NCBI GenBank assembly: GCA_023380675.1
Contig: JAMCRS010000279.1
Coordinates: forward strand, 1 to 13,394
Direction: 5' to 3'
DNA: 13,394 nt
DNA from: Chloroflexota bacterium
Lineage (GTDB): Bacteria > Chloroflexota > Anaerolineae > UBA4142
A model generated the notes under the pieces. It was not told where the DNA came from. It searched no databases and was given only the letters and a program-made list of their open reading frames with translations. This document shows, one piece after another, positions 1 through 6,465 of the stretch (its first letter is position 1; each line of letters begins with the position of its first letter). Position numbers and translations under genes: made by a program.

Positions 1-60
1 AATCAACACACCGGCCCGGCCGCCGGCTCCAGAAAAAACTCAAGCGAGGCCGCGTCTGAT
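1..60 (-). other. Untranslated leader or gene start of the next leftward gene, cut by the edge
   Basis: This is the region downstream of the TATAAT box at 66-61. A TTG at 43-41 opens a frame that stays open to the edge, and a GTG at 9-7 is another possible start, but neither has a Shine-Dalgarno match at good spacing. The stretch has a run of six T (minus strand, 38-33) and a GC-rich inverted repeat (11-15 with 22-26). The T run precedes the inverted repeat in the reading direction, so it is not a terminator. I cannot identify the gene product. Confidence 0.3.
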
Positions 61-101
61 ATTATAGCCGCGTTCGGGAAATTGACAAGGGTATTCGGGA
101 A
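61..101 (-). promoter_or_regulatory. Sigma-70-type promoter with direct-repeat operator candidate, reading out of the left edge
   Basis: On the minus strand, TTGTCA (88-83) is followed after 16 nt by a perfect TATAAT (66-61), so transcription should begin near position 54 and run off the left edge. The hexamers match the sigma-70 consensus at 5 of 6 and 6 of 6 positions. The 8-mer TTCCCGAA occurs twice in the same orientation, at 101-94 and 80-73. The copies are 21 nt apart, about two helical turns. One lies just upstream of the -35 box and the other lies in the spacer. Each copy has the symmetric form TTC-NN-GAA. This arrangement suits a repressor or activator operator. The promoter is well supported by sequence; regulator binding is inference. 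The controlled gene is outside the window. Confidence 0.7.
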
Positions 102-103
102 CC

Positions 104-1117
104 TCAGGCCTCTTCGCCGCCGCGCGAGGCCGCGATCGACATGCCGGCCCGCCAGATGAAGACGAGGCCCAGGCCGGTAATCATGACGTACTGCATCGCG
201 TGCGCGGCGAGCGCGACGCTCGCCGCCGACGTGTTGCTCACCCCAAAGACACCGAGCGCGAAAACAGCGGCAGCTTCGAAAGGCCCCAGGCCGCCGGGCG
301 CGGCGGGAATCATGATCCCGAGGTTGATCAGCACCATCATGAAAACGGCAGCCGCCAAATGCGGCCCCCAGACTGGCAGCGCTCCAAATGCCGCCAATAC
401 CAGGACGTAGGAGACACCTTCCGCCGTCCACACGGCGACAGAAAGCAATCCGATCGCGGCGATATCGCGAACCGACCGCAGCGAATGCAGGCCGGTGACG
501 AACGAAGCCAGCATGCGCTCGCTCTTCGCGGCAAGGCCGCCCGGCATAAAGCGAGCCACGCGTTGGACCAGCGACAGCGCCAGCTCCTCGCGGAGGAGCA
601 AAAAGACGAGCCCGGCCAGAGCGACGCCGAACAGCGCCGTCGCAACGGCCGCGATCGTCTCCGCGGCGGAAGGCAGGCCGATCTGAAGGGGAGAAAAGGC
701 CGCGAGCGCGGCCAGCAGGAAGGCAATCAGCGCGAGACCATCCGCGACACGCTCGACAATGATGGTTGCAAAGCCGAGCGTCTTGGACAGACTCTCTCTC
801 TGGCCGAGCCAAAACGGGCGTGCGAATTCACCCGGGCGCCCAGGCAGAAGGTTGTTGAGCGCAAAGCCCACGACGAGCACGGGGAACAAGCGGAAAACGG
901 AAATGCTCTTGGTCGGAGCGAGGAAGCGCTGCCAACGCTTGGTGCGGAGCACGTAGCCGCCGAACGTAAAGAGAGCAGCCAGTCCGACAAGGCGATAGTC
1001 GGCCGACGCGATCGAGTGCGCGAGCTTTGGCAAGTCGACCGAATAGAGCGCCAGGGCGAGAAAGACCGCCGTGACGGCGAGGCTCGCGATAAACGTGATG
1101 AGACGGCGTAGATTCAA
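104..1117 (-). CDS. Flippase-like integral membrane protein (LPG_synthase_TM / AglD-type family)
   Basis: This 337-residue protein has about eight hydrophobic membrane segments. Family landmarks are visible: N-N-L-L-P-G-R-P-G-E-F at 88-98, V-E-R-V-A-D-G at 121-127, and P-A-A-P-G-G-L-G-P-F-E near 271-281. These match the lysylphosphatidylglycerol synthase transmembrane family (Pfam LPG_synthase_TM), which includes AglD/YbhN-type proteins. Family members without the cytosolic lysyl-transfer domain, like this one, are usually called flippase-like and are linked to lipid-linked sugar or lipid handling. The start is a TTG at 1117 with no clear Shine-Dalgarno; an in-frame CTG lies 12 nt upstream. 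It is the last gene of the run, 71 nt after the Agl23-NHL gene, across an inverted repeat. That context supports a role in moving or using lipid-linked sugars. Family call is secure; substrate is unknown. Confidence 0.88.
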   Translation of the reverse strand: MNLRRLITFIASLAVTAVFLALALYSVDLPKLAHSIASADYRLVGLAALFTFGGYVLRTKRWQRFLAPTKSISVFRLFPVLVVGFALNNLLPGRPGEFARPFWLGQRESLSKTLGFATIIVERVADGLALIAFLLAALAAFSPLQIGLPSAAETIAAVATALFGVALAGLVFLLLREELALSLVQRVARFMPGGLAAKSERMLASFVTGLHSLRSVRDIAAIGLLSVAVWTAEGVSYVLVLAAFGALPVWGPHLAAAVFMMVLINLGIMIPAAPGGLGPFEAAAVFALGVFGVSNTSAASVALAAHAMQYVMITGLGLVFIWRAGMSIAASRGGEEA

Positions 1118-1131
1118 CGCGGGTGCCAGGG

Positions 1132-1180
1132 ACGAGTGACGGGCCGCGCGGCGTTTCTCACGTCACTCGTAGCCCGTCAC
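1132..1180 (-). repeat. Inverted repeat with two mutually exclusive stems between the Agl23-NHL and flippase genes
   Basis: ACGAGTGACG at 1132-1141 pairs perfectly with CGTCACTCGT at 1161-1170 (10 bp, 19-nt loop). GTGACGGGC at 1136-1144 also pairs perfectly with GCCCGTCAC at 1172-1180 (9 bp). The left arms overlap, so only one stem can form at a time. The loop contains the 10-bp palindrome GCCGCGCGGC (1143-1152). No T run follows in the transcript, so this is not an ordinary intrinsic terminator. It could be a REP-like element, an mRNA-stabilising hairpin or a switch controlling the downstream TTG-started gene. Confidence 0.65.
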
Positions 1181-1188
1181 GCGTCGTT

Positions 1189-4100
1189 TCAGGGTTTTGA
1201 GAATTCGAGTATGCGCTGGTTGCCGGAGTCGGCGACGTACAGGTTTCCCTGCGCGTCGAACGCCAGGCCGGTCGGCAGGTTGAACGACGATAGGCTGGTG
1301 CCGAGCGATCCAAATACGGAGAGAAGCGTTCCGTCGCTCGAGAATTTCATGATCCGTGCGCCTTCAGGATCGGAAGCGAAGACATTGCCGTTCGCGTCGA
1401 CTGCGAGGTAGGGTTTGTTGACGACGGTCTGTGTATCCCAGGCCTCGACCGGCCACTGCGAAACGTAGTTGAAATTCGAGTCGAACTTTTGTATGCGTTG
1501 GTTCCAGGTGTCGGCGACGTAGATGCTTCCATCCGGGCCGATCGCAATTCCGACCGGCTCCTGGAACTGGCCGTTGCCGGAACCGACCCCACCGTACTGT
1601 CCTAAAGGCTGACCGTCGGGCGTGAACTCGACGACCCGCTTGTTCCCGGTGTCGGTGACGTAAAGGTCGCCCTGCTTGTCAACTGCGATCGAGCGCGGCC
1701 CGTAGAACAACAGAGGATTGCCGGCGGCGACCCCTTGCGTGTCGCCGTTCGATCCCCACATCGTGATGAATTTGCCGTTCGAATCGAACTTTTCGATCCG
1801 GTGGTTCCACGTGTCCGCGACGTACACATCGCCGGACGAGTCGACGGCGATCCCCCAGATCTGGCTGAAGGTCCCGGCGGGACCGATCGCGTTCTCGGGG
1901 CTCTTGGTGCCCCACGCCAGAAGGAATTTGCCGGTCGAATCGAATTTTTCGACGCGCGAATTGTCCGAGTCCGCCACGTACATGTCTCCCTGCGCATCGA
2001 ACGCCAGGTTCCGCGGGTTCTCGAACTGGCCCTGTCCAGCCCCTTCGGTTCCGATCGACCGAACGGCCGAGCGCTGCACGAACTTTTTAGTGTACTCGTC
2101 CTCCACCTGCGGCTGCGGGACCACTTCAGGGGAATAGTTCCACAAGAGCGAGGCCACGTCCTTACGAACGTAGAACGAAAAGTTGTGAACGTAGGGCCAG
2201 GCACTGTAGCTCTCTTTGTATTGATGATAGAACCACGCCGTGAAGAGGTCCGCGCGCTGCTGCGGGTCCCGGATATAGCCCAGGACGCGGTCGAGGGTCA
2301 ACTCTTTATAGCCTTCCAGCGGCCACCAGATCAGTTTGTAGACTCGCTTGTCGTAGCGGTTCCCGAGGAATACTTTGACCGCGTCCTCATTCTTGGGCCC
2401 CACGATCACGACCGGTGCGTCGAAGGGCGCGCCGGGCGATGCGCCGTAGTACTGCGCGTTTGAGTAGTTGCGCAGGTACCACACGAACGGCCAGGACGAG
2501 TCGTCGTCATAGGCGACCTTGATCCGGCCATTGTCGCATTCCCCGGAGAGGGGCTTGGTGAGGCTCGCCTGCGCGCACAGCCGGCGCGACAAATCCCTGA
2601 TCTCGTCCATCGCGATCGGGACGTCATGCGACCCCTGCGCGTAGATCATCGTTTCGGAGGCGACGTCGGGGTTGATGAACACAGCCATCCAGGCGAAGCG
2701 GATCGTGAGCGCGACCATAACGAGGACGCCGGCGACGGCGACGACGCGCGCCAGCTCGTGCCGCGCAAAGCGGCGTCCAATCAGGTACAGACCCGGTAGG
2801 ACCACTGCGACGAGCAGGAGGAGCGACACGACGAAGGCGTTGGTCGTGCTGAGCTGATCGAGCGAAACGCCTTGAAACGGCGGAGACACGAGCATGGCGG
2901 CCACCAGCACCAACCCCAGCGGCACGAGCAGCGCGATCCAATGGGCACCGCGCGCGACCAGATCGCGCCAGTCCACGTCCAGCAGCTTGTCCAGCGCCCA
3001 ACCGGAAACGAACGCCAGCGGAATCGCGAGATGCATGGTCAGCCAGGGCATCTTTTCGCCCGCCCAGCTAAAGACGACGAGGACCCCGGCCATCCAGGTG
3101 AATATGAATGCGGGAAATGCGCTGGCCGCATTGTCCGGATCGAAAGTCGCGAAAAACGTCAGCGGAATCAACATCGCGAAGAACACGACCACCAGTTGGT
3201 CGGCGACGCCGGGCAGCGCCGCCGCCAGCAGCGGGCGGACGCCGACGTAGTAGGCGATGATCCACAACAGCCAGATCAGGATCGCGAGGAGGTGAACAAC
3301 GCGATAGCGCCACCAGTACCAGAAAACCGCGACGATTCCGACGACGTACGGAAGGATTTCATACTCCGGCAGCATGACGAGGAGATAGTAGTAAGAAGGC
3401 TGTCCGCCGCGCGCAACGCCCTGCTGGGTCAGCCAGTATCCCAGCGACCCGAGCAAGCCGGTGAAGAATCCGCCTCCGTTCGTAAAGACGGTCTTGAAGA
3501 AAAGGATGAAGATGGGCCAGAAGAGGACGGCGCAGCCGGCCCAGACGCGTCCATTCCACCAAAGGCCCAGCAGCGCCGAAAGGAGAATCATCGCCGCGGT
3601 GACGAGCAGCACGCGCAGCATCACGTCCGGCTGCGTCTGCGCGATCTGGGTCAGCACGCCGACATCCGTAAACGCGCTGATCGAGAGGAAATCGGTGTGC
3701 GCCAGGCGCTGCCAGATCGGGTTCAGAATCTGGAAGACGAACGGCGTGATGAGCGGCAATGAGAATGTGCCCAACACCATGCTCAAATTGAAACTCGGGA
3801 TCTGCCTCCATTCCTCATCTATCACGGGCCTTTGCTCTATCACGAGTATCTGAAAGGCGACAAAAAGACCCAGGAACGGAATCCCGAGCACGGCTGAGAA
3901 AAGGGCGAGGCCAAACGGTCCCCACTTGACCCGCTGTCGCAGGTATTCGTACGTAAAGTGCGCACAGAGGAAGACGGCAAAAATGGCCGTGAAGATGAAC
4001 GTCGTCTCCATCGCCGTAAAGGCGAGGGAAAGAAAGGCGGCCGTGGCGAACAACCAGCGGTCTTTGCGCTCGTCAAAGTATTTCCAGATCGAAAGCGCCA

Positions 4101-4569
4101 GCAGCACTACAAAGACTTCGACGTAAATGTCGTGCCGGTTGAAGCGAGAATAGTACATCACCGACGGAGATATCACGAGCATCGCCGCAGTGATCAGCGC
4201 GCCCTTGCGCCCGAGCCACTTGCGGAAATAAAGCGGCAACGCGACGAGCACGATCCCGAAGAGCGCATTCGGCAACCGGCCGGTCGTATCGTTGTCCCCA
4301 AACAAAAAGAACGTAAGCGCCGTTACGTGATAGAGCAAAGGCCCGTGATAGATGGGGTTGTGTTGATAGCCGCGGCCGGTGTACAAGTTCCACGACCAAT
4401 CCGTATGAATCGACTCGTCGTGGTTATAGGCCCGATACGGGAGGTCCCACAGGCGCGTCAGGACCGCGGCTGCCAGAATCAAAATCACAAGCCCCCGTCC
4501 CCAATCTAGAGTCATAAGCGAGGAAATGGGTGTGTCGAGAAAGCTCTTGCGTTCGACAACGTCTTGCAT
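1189..4569 (-). CDS. Agl23-like (TIGR03663) GT-C membrane protein fused to a C-terminal six-bladed NHL propeller
   Basis: This 1126-residue protein has three parts. Residues 25-660 hold about a dozen membrane helices of the PMT/GT39-like GT-C type. The TIGR03663 invariant features are present: D51-E52, H75-G76-P77, R98, and R145-H146-D147. Residues about 660-830 form a soluble extracytoplasmic region containing W-Y-L-R-N-Y. Residues 830-1126 hold six NHL repeats with recurrent D-x-x-G-x-x-Y-V-A-D cores, expected to form a beta-propeller. The family is associated with archaeal-type surface glycosylation and flippase activity; direct transfer of sugar from a lipid carrier is inferred from the GT-C fold. 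The ATG at 4569 has GAGG (4580-4577) at 7-nt spacing and overlaps the stop of a small ORF (TGATG). The propeller is an unusual extension and is probably outside the cell, binding protein or glycan. Frame is intact throughout. Confidence 0.9.
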   Translation of the reverse strand: MQDVVERKSFLDTPISSLMTLDWGRGLVILILAAAVLTRLWDLPYRAYNHDESIHTDWSWNLYTGRGYQHNPIYHGPLLYHVTALTFFLFGDNDTTGRLPNALFGIVLVALPLYFRKWLGRKGALITAAMLVISPSVMYYSRFNRHDIYVEVFVVLLALSIWKYFDERKDRWLFATAAFLSLAFTAMETTFIFTAIFAVFLCAHFTYEYLRQRVKWGPFGLALFSAVLGIPFLGLFVAFQILVIEQRPVIDEEWRQIPSFNLSMVLGTFSLPLITPFVFQILNPIWQRLAHTDFLSISAFTDVGVLTQIAQTQPDVMLRVLLVTAAMILLSALLGLWWNGRVWAGCAVLFWPIFILFFKTVFTNGGGFFTGLLGSLGYWLTQQGVARGGQPSYYYLLVMLPEYEILPYVVGIVAVFWYWWRYRVVHLLAILIWLLWIIAYYVGVRPLLAAALPGVADQLVVVFFAMLIPLTFFATFDPDNAASAFPAFIFTWMAGVLVVFSWAGEKMPWLTMHLAIPLAFVSGWALDKLLDVDWRDLVARGAHWIALLVPLGLVLVAAMLVSPPFQGVSLDQLSTTNAFVVSLLLLVAVVLPGLYLIGRRFARHELARVVAVAGVLVMVALTIRFAWMAVFINPDVASETMIYAQGSHDVPIAMDEIRDLSRRLCAQASLTKPLSGECDNGRIKVAYDDDSSWPFVWYLRNYSNAQYYGASPGAPFDAPVVIVGPKNEDAVKVFLGNRYDKRVYKLIWWPLEGYKELTLDRVLGYIRDPQQRADLFTAWFYHQYKESYSAWPYVHNFSFYVRKDVASLLWNYSPEVVPQPQVEDEYTKKFVQRSAVRSIGTEGAGQGQFENPRNLAFDAQGDMYVADSDNSRVEKFDSTGKFLLAWGTKSPENAIGPAGTFSQIWGIAVDSSGDVYVADTWNHRIEKFDSNGKFITMWGSNGDTQGVAAGNPLLFYGPRSIAVDKQGDLYVTDTGNKRVVEFTPDGQPLGQYGGVGSGNGQFQEPVGIAIGPDGSIYVADTWNQRIQKFDSNFNYVSQWPVEAWDTQTVVNKPYLAVDANGNVFASDPEGARIMKFSSDGTLLSVFGSLGTSLSSFNLPTGLAFDAQGNLYVADSGNQRILEFSKP

Positions 4570-4646
4570 CAGTCTACCTCATGCTGGTGTACCGGGAGCT
4601 TGCCGAGCGGGCTCGACGCCCGATGCCGTTCGCGTCCGTTATTCAT
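4569..4646 (-). CDS. Small ORF of 25 codons coupled to the Agl23-NHL gene
   Basis: The 93-nt gap between the two Agl23-type genes holds an ATG-started frame of 25 codons. It begins 16 nt after the upstream stop (TGA 4665-4663). It has GGAG at 4656-4653 with 6-nt spacing to the ATG. It ends TGA at 4571-4569, sharing the A with the ATG of the next gene. The last codons also contain that gene's GAGG site, so translating this ORF would pass over and possibly open it. The peptide begins M-N-N-G-R-E-R-H-R and ends H-Q-H-E-V-D. It is charged and hydrophilic, with no membrane segment. A 5-bp stem (CGGGC 4608-4612 with GCCCG 4618-4622) lies inside. It is probably a coupling leader or small protein. 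The possibility of chance is real, because the frame also continues as an antisense-free shadow of the gene upstream. Confidence 0.45.
   Translation of the reverse strand: MNNGRERHRASSPLGKLPVHQHEVD
4576..4580 (-). promoter_or_regulatory. Ribosome binding site of the Agl23-NHL gene
   Basis: GAGGT on the minus strand at 4580-4576 places GAGG 7 nt before the ATG at 4569. It is the best Shine-Dalgarno match in the window and fixes this start. It lies inside the last codons of the 25-codon ORF. Confidence 0.75.
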
Positions 4647-4662
4647 CGCCGGCTCCGAGCGA

Positions 4663-6465
4663 TCACTGCGGAGGCGGGAGCCAGAGGACCACGTCGACCG
4701 TTTCGACGGTCCCGACGTCGCGGAACAGGAGCCAGCGCAATAGGCCTGGACGCGCGCCGGCGACCGACTGCTGCTCGATCTGATAGCGCTGGCTGATCCA
4801 ATTCGCCGCGGGGGCTGGCGCGTCCGGGGCCAACAGCACAGCCTGGGTGTCTTTGCCGACCGCCGGCCGGCCGGCATAGGCCGCGTTTCGAAAATTGCGC
4901 AGGTCCCACCCGAGCTTCGCGCGCAGCGAATCAGCGACGACGATATCGATTGTGTGCGAGTCATTCGCACGCCAGCGTGAAGCGTCCTCGATATCGGCGA
5001 CCAGGTCGCGCCGATTGGCCGCGCCGGCGGCGGGCACGAGCCAGTCCCGGACGTCCGGCGCCAGAGTGTAGTTGAGCAGAATCGATTGACGGAACGTCCA
5101 CGCGGAGAGTAACGTGATGACGAGCGCAACCGCGAGATAGCCGGTCCGCTCGGATCCCAACATCGTAAGGCCGAGAAACGCGATCGCGGCGATCGAAACG
5201 ACGACCAAGCCCCCCATGATCGCTACGTCGAATCCGGCGGCGGCTTCGGGCCCCATCCCTAGATTGCCGGCCAGAACGTCTGCAATTCCGACGCCGCCGC
5301 GCAACGCGAATTCCGCGAAAACCAGGTATAGATATGCCGCCAACGCGCACGCGAGCACGTAGATCGGGGCTTCTTGTGTAACCAGAACCTGGCGCGCGCC
5401 GGGCGCCGCCGCGAGGGCGTCGACGAGCCGGGTCCACAAGTCGCCGATGTACCAGCCGGCGATGAGAGCAAGCGGGACCACGATCACCACGTCTCGCGCG
5501 GGGCTCTTGTCCTCGCCTATCGAGTACAGGATGAAGGCGACGACCGTCCAGGTGGCGAGTCCAGCCAGAGGCATTGCGAGCGCCTTTGATTCGCGAATTA
5601 AAAATACGATCTCGATCAACGCGATGACGCCGAAGAAGAGGGCCAACGGATCGTACAGGGCGAGGAGCCGGAGAGGGTCGGAGGGGGCTCCGCCGGGACG
5701 CAGGCCCTCGAACCACGCCCCAAAAAGGCTGAACGCCGCGCCGACCCCGTCTCGATGAAGCAGAAACACCGTCCCGACGCCCACGAACACGAGCAGAAGG
5801 ACGAGACCCGCCCCCGCAAGGCTTCGACTTTCCCTCGGCCGCGCTTCGCCCCGGAGCCGGACGAGCAGAGCGAGCAGCGCGAATGCCGCCATGATCGTCC
5901 AGACGTCACGAGAGGCGAGGAGTGCGAGCGCCAGACAAGCGGCCGCCGCGTACGACTCTCGGTGGTCGCCGTCGACCCAATAGCGCCAGCCGAACGCCAG
6001 CGCGCCGAGTGCGCACGTGGTCGCAATAATCGCGCCGTCGAGCTGGCGCGAAAAGAGGATGAGCGAGGGAGAGAATACCAACAGTGCGCTCGCGACGAGC
6101 GCCCCGCGCCGTCCGAGGACGTCCCGCAGCATTGCCGGCGCGAGAACCAGAGCGGTCCCAAAAAGCGCCGGAATGAGCCGGGCCCCAAAGTCGGTGCCGC
6201 CAAACAGCGCAAAGACGACGGCATTACCCGCGAAGAGGAGCGGACTGCCGGTGAAGGCGCTCGGCGTGCCGTGAACAAAGTCCCAGGACGCGAGCGCTTG
6301 CTGCGCCTCGGCGGCGGCGAGCGGCGCCGCGCCGAGCGCGAGCACGCGCAGCGCGAATGCGGCCGCGGTCAGGGTGACGTACAACACGACCTCGACGTTC
6401 AGCGCCGGAACGAGCGCCTGCGTCGAGGTCTCAGTTCGCTCTTGCATAAACCCGGACATTGTCAT
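4663..6465 (-). CDS. Agl23/GT39-like GT-C membrane protein with degenerate active-site motifs
   Basis: This 600-residue protein has about 13 hydrophobic helices and a soluble C-terminal region from about 485. It matches the downstream Agl23-like protein along its length: G-A-R-L-I-P-A-L-F-G mirrors the neighbour's T-G-R-L-P-N-A-L-F-G, and W-D-L-R-N-F-R-N-A-A-Y mirrors W-Y-L-R-N-Y-S-N-A-Q-Y. The family's invariant D-E dipeptide is A52-E53 here, H-G-P has become T-G-S-P (72-75), and the S-R-x-x-R-H-D segment is shortened to S-R-Q-L-D. It may therefore be a non-catalytic partner or have a changed mechanism. The gene overlaps the YYY gene by 35 nt if it begins at 6465; ATGs at 6459 and 6447 are alternatives, none with a good ribosome site. 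It probably works in the same membrane complex as its neighbours. Confidence 0.82.
   Translation of the reverse strand: MTMSGFMQERTETSTQALVPALNVEVVLYVTLTAAAFALRVLALGAAPLAAAEAQQALASWDFVHGTPSAFTGSPLLFAGNAVVFALFGGTDFGARLIPALFGTALVLAPAMLRDVLGRRGALVASALLVFSPSLILFSRQLDGAIIATTCALGALAFGWRYWVDGDHRESYAAAACLALALLASRDVWTIMAAFALLALLVRLRGEARPRESRSLAGAGLVLLLVFVGVGTVFLLHRDGVGAAFSLFGAWFEGLRPGGAPSDPLRLLALYDPLALFFGVIALIEIVFLIRESKALAMPLAGLATWTVVAFILYSIGEDKSPARDVVIVVPLALIAGWYIGDLWTRLVDALAAAPGARQVLVTQEAPIYVLACALAAYLYLVFAEFALRGGVGIADVLAGNLGMGPEAAAGFDVAIMGGLVVVSIAAIAFLGLTMLGSERTGYLAVALVITLLSAWTFRQSILLNYTLAPDVRDWLVPAAGAANRRDLVADIEDASRWRANDSHTIDIVVADSLRAKLGWDLRNFRNAAYAGRPAVGKDTQAVLLAPDAPAPAANWISQRYQIEQQSVAGARPGLLRWLLFRDVGTVETVDVVLWLPPPQ

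Noticed and set aside
11..38. GC-rich inverted repeat and T run as an intrinsic terminator on the minus strand
   Set aside because: The T run precedes the inverted repeat in the reading direction, and both lie downstream of a promoter.
3..812. Long minus-strand frame (269 codons) at the left end
   Set aside because: It overlaps the flippase gene in another frame, is Arg/Gly-rich with no membrane or domain pattern, and is typical of GC-rich shadow frames.
200..1111. Plus-strand frame (303 codons)
   Set aside because: It is antisense to the flippase gene with an Arg/Asp/Gln-rich product and no recognisable family.
2872..3762. Plus-strand frame (296 codons)
   Set aside because: It is antisense to the membrane part of the Agl23-NHL gene; charged shadow product, no ribosome site.
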